Assembly: GCA_001303545.1 (NCBI GenBank)
Contig: LJUA01000005.1
Location: forward strand, 1 to 30,294
DNA from: Dehalococcoidia bacterium SM23_28_2
Lineage (GTDB): Bacteria > Chloroflexota > Dehalococcoidia > SM23-28-2
Reading direction: 5' to 3'
Length of the DNA stretch: 30,294 bases
Positions 8,336-15,341 of the stretch are shown here, piece by piece (the first letter of the stretch is position 1; each line of letters opens with the position of its first letter). The notes below the pieces were generated by a model. That model worked only from the letters and a program-made list of their open reading frames with translations, did not search any database and was not told the DNA's origin. Both the position numbers and the translations under genes were made by a program.

Positions 8336-8839
8336 TTACAGTTCAGCGGCCCCCTCCCCTTCCGTCTCCGTCGCCGTCTTTCGTAGCTCGTCCATGCTCT
8401 CCAGATGGTCGATGTAAAGGACACCGTTAACGTGATCGATCTCGTGTTCCAGAGCCTGAGCCAGGAGGTCATCCTTGGCCTTTATGCGCACCTGGCGACC
8501 CTGAAGGTCCCGGCCCTTGACAGTCACGCTCACCGAGCGGGTGACCTCCGCCCAGTAGCCGGGAACGGACAGACAGCCCTCCACCACCCTCCGCTCACCC
8601 GACCGCTTAACGATCTCAGGGTTGATGAGGGTGATGACCTCCTCCCCGGGGATGCCGATGACCACCACCCGCAAGGGCACGCCCACCTGAGGCGCTGCCA
8701 GGCCCACGCCGCTGTTCTCATGCATGGTCTCGATCATGTCCTCAACCAGCCGCCTGATGGAGCCGTCCACCTGCGGCACTCGCTTGGCCTTCTGATGAAG
8801 AACGGCCTCACCCAGTACCGTTATGGGCCGAGTCGCCAA
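8336..8839 (-). CDS. def: Peptide deformylase
   Basis: This 167-residue enzyme removes the formyl group from the N-terminal methionine of nascent proteins. All three family motifs are present: GVGLAAPQVG, EGCLSVPGYWA (the Cys metal ligand) and QALEHEIDHVNG (HExxH with two His ligands and the catalytic Glu). The start is a TTG at 8839. An earlier in-frame TTG at 8860 would place the near-perfect Shine-Dalgarno GGAGGAGGAGGT (minus strand of 8846-8857) inside the coding region, whereas that run sits six bases before 8839. The protein then begins MATRPITVLG, as in typical deformylases. It is the first gene of the def-cca-secDF group and has its own putative promoter. Confidence 0.93.
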   Translation of the reverse strand: MATRPITVLGEAVLHQKAKRVPQVDGSIRRLVEDMIETMHENSGVGLAAPQVGVPLRVVVIGIPGEEVITLINPEIVKRSGERRVVEGCLSVPGYWAEVTRSVSVTVKGRDLQGRQVRIKAKDDLLAQALEHEIDHVNGVLYIDHLESMDELRKTATETEGEGAAEL

Positions 8840-8872
8840 GACAAGACCTCCTCCTCCCAAGCAATCGCTACT

Positions 8873-8901
8873 ATTTTAGGACATACTATGCCTACTGTCG
8901 C
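8873..8901 (-). promoter_or_regulatory. Putative promoter of the def-cca-secDF operon
   Basis: On the minus strand, GCGACA (8896-8901) and TAAAAT (8873-8878) are separated by 17 bases. The -10 matches five of six consensus bases and the -35 matches the GACA half. It lies in the 99-base gap between priA and def, just upstream of the def Shine-Dalgarno. It is supported by motif and position only. Confidence 0.45.
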
Positions 8902-8938
8902 CCCCGTAGGCAGATACAGCCGCCGGCGGCGCCGGGCC

Positions 8939-11413
8939 TCATAGCAGGCTAACGGGGTCTACATCCACCGTCCAGCCCTGAGGGAAGGAGAGCTCCCGCA
9001 GGAGCTCGGCAGGGTCGTCGCCCCGCAAAAGGATCTGCCAGCGATGGCGACCGCGCATCTTGGGCACGAAGGAAGGAGCGGGGCCCAGGATGTCCAGATG
9101 GGGAATCCCCCGGACGTCCTTCTCCCGGCGTAGAGTCTGGGCAAGGCGAAAGGCCTGCTCCTGAGCGTACAGCGGGTTGGTGTGGGCGAACACCAGCCGC
9201 GCCAGCCGCCCGAAGGGGGGATAGCCCAGACGCCGCCGCAACATCGCCTCGTGCTCGTAGAAGGCGGCGTAGTCGTGGCGGGCAGCCGCCTGGATCGCCC
9301 AGTGCTGAGGAGTGTAGGTCTGGATGATCACCCGCCCGCCCAGCGGCCCCCGACCGGCCCGGCCGGCCACCTGCTCCAAGAGCTGAAACGTGCGCTCGCC
9401 GCTGCGATAGTCGGGCAGGTTGAGGCTCACGTCGGCCGAGATCACCCCCACCAGGGTCACCGAGGGCATGTCCAGCCCCTTGGCGATCATCTGGGTGCCG
9501 ATGAGGATGTCCGCCTCCTTGGCCAGAAAGCGGGCCAGGATGCGTTCGTGGGCGCCCCGATGGCGGGTGACATCGCGGTCCCAGCGCAGGAGGCGAGCCT
9601 GAGGGAAAGCGCGGGCGGCTTCCTGCTCCACCTTCTCGGTGCCGATACCCATGAAGCGAATGCGAGGGCTGCCGCATTGAGGACAGCGATCGGGCAGGCG
9701 CTTCCCGCGACGGCAGTGATGGCAGATGAGCCGCCCCTCGCTGGCGTGATAGGTGAGGGAGACGGCGCAACGAGAGCAGGTGGGGACGTAGCCACAGTCG
9801 CGGCACTGAACGAAGGTTGCGGCGCCGCGACGGTTCAGGAAAAGGATGACCTGCTCGTCGGCGGCCAGGGCCTCGGCCACCGCCTGAGCCAGCGAGCGGC
9901 TGAAGATGCTGCGATTGCCCGCCTTCAGCTCCTCGCGCAGGTCCACCACCTCCACCTCCGGCAGCGGCCGCACGACACAGGAGCGGCCATCGCCGGAGAC
10001 CAGCGGCTGCACCCGCTCCCCCAGCTCCAGCAGGCGATAGCTGCCGGAAATGGCCCGATAGTGGCTCTCCAGGTCGGGCGTGGCGCTACCCAGCACCAGG
10101 ACGGCCCCCGTCAGCTCGGCCAGCTTCTCGGCCACCCGCCGAGCGTGGTAGCGAGGCGCCGGGTCCTGCTGCTTGTAGGTCCACTCGTGCTCTTCGTCCA
10201 TGACGATCAGGCCCAGGTCGGGTTGAGGAGCGAAGACGGCGCTACGGGGCCCGATGACCACCGCGTAGTGGCCGTCGCGGATGCCCCGCCACTGGTCGAA
10301 CTGCTCGCCCAGAGAGAGGCCGCTGTGCATCACCGCCACCCGCTCAGGAAAGCGCTCGGCGAAGCGACGCACCGTCTGCGGCGTCAGGGATATCTCCGGC
10401 ACCAGGACGATGCCCCGCTTCCCCAGGGCCAGCGCTTTCTCCAGCGCTTGAAGATAGACCTCCGTCTTGCCGCTGCCGGTGACGCCGTGCAGAAGGAAGA
10501 CGGAGGGCGGGCCGCCATCGCCAGCCACCGAGCGCTCCAAAGCATGAGCGATCTCTTCATAGGCTGCCTGCTGGGCCGCTGTCAGGACGGGCGGCTCGCG
10601 GGGAGGGTACGAGCTGGCCGCCAGCGGATCGCGCTCCACCTCCACCTCCTCCAACGCCACCAGCTCTCTGTCCACCAGCGCCTTCAGCCCAGCCCTCGTG
10701 ATGCAAGTGCGGGCGCGCAGTTGCGCAGTGGGCATTAGCGGCCCATCTTCGGCCAGAGCCGCGAGGGCCGCCGCCTGCCGCCGCTCGCTGGCCGACTCGC
10801 CCAGCTCCTTGGCCCGCTTGCGGGCCTCCCTGGGCTTCACCAGCAGACGTACGGGGGGCACCAGCTTCGGCCTCACCTTGGGGCGGGCCAGCTCGTAGGT
10901 GCGCTCGACCAACTCTCGCCGCACCAACTCCTCCACCGCCGCCGACAGGCCGCGCAGCTTCAGCTCCTTGCGCAGCTCCTCCAGCTCCACCCGCCGACGG
11001 CCAACCACCTGCTCCAGCACCTCCCTCTGGCGAGGCGTGAGCTCCAGGGAGGCTACCTCCTCGGCGGGGACCAGCGCTCGCAGGAGGGTGAGGGGCTTGC
11101 GCCGGAAGCCCGGCGGCAGCATGGGGGCCACGCAGTCGAACAGGGGGGCCAGGTAGTAGTCGCTGATCCAGCGGGCCAGGATGGTGTGATGATGCGAGAT
11201 CAGCGGCCGCGATTCCATGGCGGCGATGATGTCCCGCGTTTCGGGGTAGGAGGGCTCCTCGGTCACCTCCAGCACGATCCCCTGGAGGGTGCGGTTGCCG
11301 AAGGGAACGTACACAGCCTGCCCCACTGCCACTGTCTGGCCGGCGGGCAGCGAGTAGGTGAACGTGCGACGATGAGGCGCAGTGGAGTTGACCGCTACTT
11401 CCGCGAAGGGCAT
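8939..11413 (-). CDS. priA: Primosomal protein N' (replication restart helicase PriA)
   Basis: This 824-residue superfamily 2 DNA helicase restarts stalled replication forks. An N-terminal DNA-binding domain (FAEVAVNSTAPHRRTFTYSLP) is followed by Walker A GVTGSGKTEVYL near residue 310 and Walker B DEEHEWTYKQ near 403. Eight cysteines in four pairs (CRDCG, CSRC, CHHC, CPQC; about 533-578) form the two zinc sites. The helicase motif IGTQMIAKGLDMPSVTLVGV and QVAGRAGRG follow. Length matches the family. I chose the ATG at 11413 (MPFAEVAV) over an in-frame TTG at 11434, because that TTG falls on the putative -10 box. The gene lies just downstream of the rplS terminator and appears to have its own promoter. 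Confidence 0.96.
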   Translation of the reverse strand: MPFAEVAVNSTAPHRRTFTYSLPAGQTVAVGQAVYVPFGNRTLQGIVLEVTEEPSYPETRDIIAAMESRPLISHHHTILARWISDYYLAPLFDCVAPMLPPGFRRKPLTLLRALVPAEEVASLELTPRQREVLEQVVGRRRVELEELRKELKLRGLSAAVEELVRRELVERTYELARPKVRPKLVPPVRLLVKPREARKRAKELGESASERRQAAALAALAEDGPLMPTAQLRARTCITRAGLKALVDRELVALEEVEVERDPLAASSYPPREPPVLTAAQQAAYEEIAHALERSVAGDGGPPSVFLLHGVTGSGKTEVYLQALEKALALGKRGIVLVPEISLTPQTVRRFAERFPERVAVMHSGLSLGEQFDQWRGIRDGHYAVVIGPRSAVFAPQPDLGLIVMDEEHEWTYKQQDPAPRYHARRVAEKLAELTGAVLVLGSATPDLESHYRAISGSYRLLELGERVQPLVSGDGRSCVVRPLPEVEVVDLREELKAGNRSIFSRSLAQAVAEALAADEQVILFLNRRGAATFVQCRDCGYVPTCSRCAVSLTYHASEGRLICHHCRRGKRLPDRCPQCGSPRIRFMGIGTEKVEQEAARAFPQARLLRWDRDVTRHRGAHERILARFLAKEADILIGTQMIAKGLDMPSVTLVGVISADVSLNLPDYRSGERTFQLLEQVAGRAGRGPLGGRVIIQTYTPQHWAIQAAARHDYAAFYEHEAMLRRRLGYPPFGRLARLVFAHTNPLYAQEQAFRLAQTLRREKDVRGIPHLDILGPAPSFVPKMRGRHRWQILLRGDDPAELLRELSFPQGWTVDVDPVSLL

Positions 11414-11432
11414 AGCCGACCCATCCCAGGTC

Positions 11433-11460
11433 AATATATCACCGCCCGATCGCAGATCAA
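11433..11460 (-). promoter_or_regulatory. Putative promoter of priA
   Basis: On the minus strand, TTGATC (11455-11460) and TATATT (11433-11438) are separated by 16 bases. The -35 starts within the T-run of the rplS terminator. Transcription would begin about 13 bases before the priA ATG at 11413, leaving almost no leader. This rests on motif matches and position. Confidence 0.45.
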
Positions 11461-11486
11461 AACGGGGGCTGTCATCACAGCCCCCG
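11457..11486 (-). terminator. Rho-independent terminator after rplS
   Basis: A perfect 10-bp GC-rich stem (CGGGGGCTGT at 11463-11472 with ACAGCCCCCG at 11477-11486) closes a four-base loop. On the minus strand it is followed by TTTTGATC. It lies 23 bases past the rplS stop and closes the mog-trmD-rplS unit. Confidence 0.85.
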
Positions 11487-11509
11487 CGTTTCTCGCTCTG
11501 TCTGTGGAA

Positions 11510-11914
11510 CTATTCGGCCTCGGTCTCCTCTTCCTGCTCCTTGGCGCTCGCCTTCCGCCGCTCGGGAGGGGCCCTGCGCGCCTCCTTGATGCGGGCGGCT
11601 TTGCCCGTCAGGTCCCGCAGGTAGTACAGCTTGGCCCGGCGCACTTGCCCCCGCCGCGTTACCTCCACCTTCTCCACCCGCGGCGAGTAGATGAGGAACG
11701 TCCGCTCCACTCCTACGCCGTGGGTCATCCGCCGCACGGTGAAGTTGGAGCTGCTGCCCGCGCGGCGCTTGCGGATGACCACCCCTTCGAACACCTGCGT
11801 GCGCTCCCTATCTCCTTCCACCACCTTCACGCTTACCCGCACGCTGTCGCCGGGCTGGAAATCCTCGATCTCCGGTCGCTCTTTCAGTTCTACCAAGGAC
11901 GTTATATCGGTCAT
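11510..11914 (-). CDS. rplS: 50S ribosomal protein L19
   Basis: This 134-residue protein of the large ribosomal subunit lies at the interface with the small subunit. The family core is clear: FQPGDSVRVSVKVVEGDRER, then VFEGVVIRKRRAGSSSNFTVRR, GVGVERTFLIYSP and VTRRGQVRRAKLYYLRDL. The C-terminal tail after RDLTGKAARIKE is extended, and Glu/Lys/Ala-rich. The ATG at 11914 has AGAGGG seven bases upstream. It follows trmD by 17 bases, the common trmD-rplS pairing, and ends in a strong terminator. Confidence 0.97.
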   Translation of the reverse strand: MTDITSLVELKERPEIEDFQPGDSVRVSVKVVEGDRERTQVFEGVVIRKRRAGSSSNFTVRRMTHGVGVERTFLIYSPRVEKVEVTRRGQVRRAKLYYLRDLTGKAARIKEARRAPPERRKASAKEQEEETEAE

Positions 11915-11931
11915 GGTTACCCTCTAGTGAA

Positions 11932-12666
11932 CTACTGATTGGGCAGGTTCGTCAATAGCCACTGCCGCTCTTCGTCGGTCAGATCAGCTCTGGCGAGCAG
12001 GTCGGGCCGCCGTTTGGCTGTGCGCAGGAGGCTCTGCTGACGGCGCCAGCGGGCGATCTCGGCGTGATTACCGGACAGGAGCACCTCCGGCACCTTCATC
12101 CCCCGGAAGTCGGCCGGCCGCGTGTACTGGGGATGCTCCAGAAGGCCGTGAGCGAAGGAATCGTCGGCCGAGGACAGGGGCGAGCCGAGCGCCCCCGGGA
12201 TCTGGCGCACCACGGCGTCCACCACGACCATGGCCGCCAGCTCGCCGCCCGAGAGCACGTAGTCGCCGATGCTGATCTCATCGGTTGCCAGGTGCTCATG
12301 CACGCGAGCGTCCACGCCCTCGTAATGCCCACAAATAAGGATAAGCCTATCGTGGCCGGCCAGCTCCGCCGCTACCTCCTGGCTGAACAGCCTGCCCTGA
12401 GGAGTCAAGAGCACTATCGGCCCCCGCTCCGGTGCCTGGCTCTGAACGTCTTCCACAGCGGCAAACAGTGGCTCCGCTTTCATCAACATGCCTTGCGTGC
12501 CGCCAAACACGTAATCATCCACCGTGCGATGCTTGTCGCTGGCGTAGTCACGGATGTCGTGGAGAAAAACCTGCACGAGTCCCTTATCCACCGCCCGCTT
12601 GACGATGCTCTCCTCGAAGGGGCCACGAAACATGCCCGGGAAGATGGTGAGGATATCGATGCGCAT
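11932..12666 (-). CDS. trmD: tRNA (guanine-37-N1)-methyltransferase TrmD
   Basis: This 244-residue SPOUT-class enzyme makes m1G at tRNA position 37 and so prevents +1 frameshifting. Visible motifs are the N-terminal RIDILTIFPGMF, the knot residues GHYEGVDARV and SIGDYVLSGGELAAMVVVDAVVR, and the linker and C-terminal domain with HPQYTRPADF and VPEVLLSGNHAEIARWRR. The family usually has GVDERV; Ala in place of Glu here is a small variation. I chose the ATG at 12666 (MRIDIL, as in homologues) over the GTG at 12675. There is no clear Shine-Dalgarno, and the gene lies 14 bases after the mog stop, so coupling is likely. Confidence 0.96.
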   Translation of the reverse strand: MRIDILTIFPGMFRGPFEESIVKRAVDKGLVQVFLHDIRDYASDKHRTVDDYVFGGTQGMLMKAEPLFAAVEDVQSQAPERGPIVLLTPQGRLFSQEVAAELAGHDRLILICGHYEGVDARVHEHLATDEISIGDYVLSGGELAAMVVVDAVVRQIPGALGSPLSSADDSFAHGLLEHPQYTRPADFRGMKVPEVLLSGNHAEIARWRRQQSLLRTAKRRPDLLARADLTDEERQWLLTNLPNQ

Positions 12667-12680
12667 GACGCCCACTATTT

Positions 12681-13196
12681 CTACAGCCGCTCGGCGCCCT
12701 CGCCTGTGGCCGGATGGTCGCCCGCCTCCCCCCGCAGCATCTCCAGGGCGTGAGCCAGCACCGGCAGGATATAGGCCAGGTTCTGACGCACCGCCCGCTC
12801 GCTGCCCGGCAGGTTCACGATCAGAGTACGGCCGCGCACGCCAACCACCGCTCGACTAAGCATCGACATCGGCGTATGGCGCGCTCCTTCCTGGCGCAGC
12901 GCCTCGGCCATGCCCGGCACCAGCCGGTCGACGATCTCCAGCGTAGCTTCAGGGGTTACGTCTCTTGGCGCGACGCCAGTCCCGCCGTTGGTGACGATCA
13001 AGGCCAGGTCCGCCTCATCGGCCCACTCCCGCAAACGAGCGGCGATGATCTCCCTCTCGTCGGGCACCACCTCATAGTGCTCCACCATTGCCTCCAGGGA
13101 GGCCAGCATCTCGCGGACGGCCTCGCCGCTGGTGTCCTTCCGCTCGCCGCGCGCTCCTTTATCGCTCACTGTGAGGATTCCGACCCGCCAGGCCAT
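12681..13196 (-). CDS. mog: Molybdenum cofactor biosynthesis protein, MogA/MoaB family
   Basis: This 171-residue MPT-binding protein belongs to the family that adenylylates molybdopterin before molybdenum insertion. The characteristic TNGGTGVAPRDVTPEAT is present, as are GILTVSDKGARGERKD near the start and RGRTLIVNLPGSERAVRQNL near the end. Mog and MoaB cannot be separated by eye. I chose the second ATG at 13196 (MAWRVGIL), because GAGGG lies six bases before it and directly abuts the first ATG at 13202. It is the first gene of the mog-trmD-rplS unit, divergent from mraZ. I do not see a convincing minus-strand promoter among the repeats upstream. Confidence 0.9.
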   Translation of the reverse strand: MAWRVGILTVSDKGARGERKDTSGEAVREMLASLEAMVEHYEVVPDEREIIAARLREWADEADLALIVTNGGTGVAPRDVTPEATLEIVDRLVPGMAEALRQEGARHTPMSMLSRAVVGVRGRTLIVNLPGSERAVRQNLAYILPVLAHALEMLRGEAGDHPATGEGAERL

Positions 13197-13234
13197 AATC
13201 ATCCCTCGGCCAAATTTTTTGAAGTTCCCACAAA

Positions 13235-13256
13235 ATTACTCGCGGATTACTCGCGG
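13235..13256. repeat. Two perfect tandem copies of an 11-base sequence upstream of the mraZ promoter
   Basis: ATTACTCGCGG occurs at 13235-13245 and again at 13246-13256 with no gap. The pair ends seven bases before the -35 box of the mraZ promoter and about 40 bases before the mog start on the other strand. One copy per helical turn is the geometry expected of a regulator site. No known regulator is recognised. Confidence 0.9.
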
Positions 13257-13263
13257 AACATAC

Positions 13264-13291
13264 TTGACAAGAAAACCGTGGGTGATATGAT
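13264..13291 (+). promoter_or_regulatory. Strong sigma70-type promoter of the dcw operon
   Basis: A consensus TTGACA (13264-13269) and TATGAT (13286-13291) are separated by 16 bases. Transcription would start near 13298, giving a leader of about 155 bases before the mraZ TTG. The -10 box lies in the loop of an inverted repeat: GTGGGT at 13278-13283 and ACCCAC at 13292-13297. Confidence 0.75.
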
Positions 13292-13300
13292 ACCCACAAA

Positions 13301-13325
13301 GTGGGAGAAGGTGGGAGGTTGTGGG
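13301..13325 (+). promoter_or_regulatory. MraZ operator: three GTGGG boxes with 10-base period
   Basis: GTGGG begins at 13301, 13311 and 13321, so each box is followed by a five-base spacer. This matches the TGGGN direct repeats with 5-nt spacing bound by E. coli MraZ. The boxes lie just past the predicted transcription start, so bound MraZ would block its own operon. The site and the mraZ gene support each other. Confidence 0.8.
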
Positions 13326-13451
13326 GCTTCCTCCCTTGAAGCGGAGGACTGCGAGACCTTCCCTCCTCCCTTGTTGTTGGCCCGTCGATAATACCACAAG
13401 AACCGACCCCGGGGGAAGTCCCCCTATCGGCAGGCCAAGAGGAGACCTGAG

Positions 13452-13865
13452 TTGACCTTTCGGGGCATCTATGAGCACACCCTCGACGACCGCGGGCGGG
13501 TGGCAATCCCCGCACGCTACCGCCATCTGTTCGGCGAAGGCCTCATCCTCGTGCGGGGCGAGGACGGCTGCGTCGAGGTATACACGCCCCACGACTACGA
13601 CGTGACCTCCGAGGCCTACACTGTCGACCCCGTGACCACCCCGGAAGGCCGCGACACTCGCCGCAACCGCTTCGCTTACGCTTATGACGCCGAACTCGAC
13701 CGCCAAGGGCGAGTCGTTGTCCATCCCTTCCTGCGACAGTGGGCCGATCTCAACGGAGCGGTCATCATATCCGGCCGCGGCGATTGCCTCGAGATATGGA
13801 ATCCTCAGCGCTGGGCCCATCGACCGGGCCCAATGGGCCAGGCTCAGGCAAAGGAAGGCATGTAG
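13452..13865 (+). CDS. mraZ: Transcriptional regulator MraZ
   Basis: This 137-residue protein has two SpoVT/AbrB-like repeats, the usual MraZ architecture. The first contains GIYEHTLDDRGRVAIPARYR and the second YDAELDRQGRVVVHPFLR. MraZ forms a ring-shaped oligomer that binds the direct repeats upstream of its own gene and represses the dcw operon. The start is a TTG at 13452, seven bases after GAGGAG (13439-13444). The N-terminus MTFRGIYEHTLD fits homologues. It is the first gene of the cell-wall cluster, 14 bases ahead of rsmH. Its C-terminal tail (HRPGPMGQAQAKEGM) is unconserved. Confidence 0.95.
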   Translation: MTFRGIYEHTLDDRGRVAIPARYRHLFGEGLILVRGEDGCVEVYTPHDYDVTSEAYTVDPVTTPEGRDTRRNRFAYAYDAELDRQGRVVVHPFLRQWADLNGAVIISGRGDCLEIWNPQRWAHRPGPMGQAQAKEGM

Positions 13866-13879
13866 CAGGCAGGAAGGCA

Positions 13880-14818
13880 GTGAACACAACGACCCAGCCG
13901 ACAGTAAGTCACAAGCCGGTCATGGTTGGTCAAGTGCTACGGGCACTGGCCGTCCAGCCCGGAGGTCGTTATGTCGATTGCACTGTCGGCGGAGGCGGCC
14001 ACGCCGAGGCCATCCTGGAGGCCGCCTCGCCAGGCGGACTCCTCCTGGGCATTGACGCCGATCCCAGGGCCCTTCAGGCAGCCCACAGTCGCCTTGCCCG
14101 CTTTGGTGACGCTGCCCTGCTGGTGGAGGGCAACTTCCGCGACGTGCAGGCCATCTGTAGCAGCCGCGGCTTCGACCCCGTGCACGGCATCCTCTTCGAC
14201 CTCGGCCTGTCTTCCCTGCAACTGGCTGAGGAAGGGCGCGGCTTCAGCTTCCAGATGGAGGCCCCCCTGGACATGCGCTTCAGCCCCCAGCAGGAGATCA
14301 CCGCAGCGGACATCGTCAACACCTACAGCGAGAAAGCCCTAGCCGACCTCCTCTGGCGCTACGGCCAAGAGCTTCACAGCGGTCGCATCGCCCGCCGCAT
14401 CGTCCGCGATAGGCCCCTGGAGACCACAACCCAGTTGGCTGAAACGGTGGAGAAGGCCGTGGGGCATCGCTACCGTCGCCTCCATCCCGCGACCCGCACC
14501 TTCCAGGCCCTGCGCATCGCCGTCAATGAGGAGCTGGACAACCTAGCGGCTGCTCTGGAGGGAAGCCGCGACCTGCTGGGCCACGGAGGGAGGCTGGTCG
14601 TCATCAGCTTCCATTCCCTGGAGGCCGCCATCGTTAAGAACTTCTTTCGTCAGGAATCGCACGACTGTATCTGCCCGCCGGATGTGCCGGTCTGCGTGTG
14701 CGACCACAAGGCCAGCCTGAAACTGGCAACCCGCGCTGCCGTCAGACCCGCACCGTCGGAGGTGGAGGCCAATCCCCGCTGCCGCAGCGCTCGCCTGCGG
14801 GCGGCGGAGAGGCTATAG
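13880..14818 (+). CDS. rsmH: 16S rRNA (cytosine-1402-N4)-methyltransferase RsmH (MraW)
   Basis: This 312-residue SAM-dependent enzyme methylates N4 of C1402 in 16S rRNA. The SAM-binding loop is YVDCTVGGGGHAEAILEA with GIDADPRAL after it. The family signatures FDLGLSSLQL, GFSFQMEAPLDMRF, HPATRTFQALRIAVNEEL and VISFHSLE follow, then a Cys cluster CICPPDVPVCVC. The open frame reaches upstream through mraZ, but homology begins at SHKPVM. I take the GTG at 13880 (AGGAAGG just upstream), which gives a normal length. The gene sits between mraZ and ftsL, as in most dcw clusters. Confidence 0.96.
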   Translation: MNTTTQPTVSHKPVMVGQVLRALAVQPGGRYVDCTVGGGGHAEAILEAASPGGLLLGIDADPRALQAAHSRLARFGDAALLVEGNFRDVQAICSSRGFDPVHGILFDLGLSSLQLAEEGRGFSFQMEAPLDMRFSPQQEITAADIVNTYSEKALADLLWRYGQELHSGRIARRIVRDRPLETTTQLAETVEKAVGHRYRRLHPATRTFQALRIAVNEELDNLAAALEGSRDLLGHGGRLVVISFHSLEAAIVKNFFRQESHDCICPPDVPVCVCDHKASLKLATRAAVRPAPSEVEANPRCRSARLRAAERL

Positions 14819-14822
14819 CATC

Positions 14823-15263
14823 ATGGCAAGAGCACATACGGCCACCGCCGATGAGCGTCACGCCCCGCCCGCCAAGGGGCGGCCTATCCCCATGGCGGCG
14901 GTGCTGACCATCGCCCTGGTGGCCATGGGCCTGGCCGCTTTTCTGCCCCTGCTTCAAAGCAGCCATTTAACCAATACCGGCCACAACATCCGCGAGCTGG
15001 AAGGCCAGCGGGACGACTGGCAGGCCCGAACCCACGAACTGGAGGCAGAGATCGCCTCCCTGGCGGCTCTGGACCGCATCGAGAAGGAAGCGCGCGAACG
15101 TCTGCACATGCAAGAACCAGAGGAGAAGCTGTACATCACGGTCGACGTAGCCGCACCAGAGGACCAACCTGTCCCTGCGCGCTTCCTGCCTCCTACGCGC
15201 CAGCCCGCCGAAGAGCACCAATCCTGGTGGCAGTCCCTCCTGCATCTGCTGCCTTTCCCATAA
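14823..15263 (+). CDS. ftsL: FtsL/DivIC-like cell division protein
   Basis: This 146-residue bitopic membrane protein has a short Arg/Lys-containing cytoplasmic tail and one membrane segment at about residues 23-44 (MAAVLTIALVAMGLAAFLPLL). A coiled-coil stretch follows (IRELEGQRDDWQARTHELEAEI), then a Pro-rich C-terminal tail. That topology, and its place between rsmH and ftsI, identifies it as FtsL or a septum-formation initiator. The sequence alone would not, because the family diverges fast. It would recruit FtsW/FtsI through FtsQ-FtsL-FtsB. The ATG lies four bases past the rsmH stop, with GGAGAGG inside the end of rsmH. Confidence 0.82.
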   Translation: MARAHTATADERHAPPAKGRPIPMAAVLTIALVAMGLAAFLPLLQSSHLTNTGHNIRELEGQRDDWQARTHELEAEIASLAALDRIEKEARERLHMQEPEEKLYITVDVAAPEDQPVPARFLPPTRQPAEEHQSWWQSLLHLLPFP

Positions 15264-15275
15264 GTAGGAGCCTAA

Positions 15276-15341
15276 GTGATAACAGCACTCATAGACAACG
15301 AAGGCACGCCCAACCGAGAGGAAGAGGAATTCGAGAACTAA
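15276..15341 (+). CDS. Possible 21-codon minicistron between ftsL and ftsI
   Basis: A GTG at 15276 follows AGGAG (15266-15270) by five bases and opens a frame of 21 codons ending in TAA at 15339-15341. The predicted peptide begins MITALIDNEGTP and is rich in Glu near its end. The stop overlaps an ATG (TAATG) that opens the next short frame. No homology is recognised. It could be a translated leader, a remnant, or chance. Confidence 0.25.
   Translation: MITALIDNEGTPNREEEEFEN

Noticed and set aside
8314..8472. Upstream extension of cca
   Set aside because: It would overlap def by 137 bases, and its Arg-rich sequence is only def read in another frame.
9182..10738. A 518-codon open frame on the + strand
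   Set aside because: It is antisense to priA, whose motifs are intact, and has the same shadow composition (His, Gln and Arg rich).
13411..13424. GGGGG-AAGT-CCCCC hairpin as a terminator or attenuator before mraZ
   Set aside because: The stem is only five base pairs and no T-run follows. It is mentioned only as part of the leader structure.
13236..13889. A 217-codon minus-strand frame across mraZ and its promoter
   Set aside because: It covers the mraZ gene, its operator and promoter in antisense, and matches no family.
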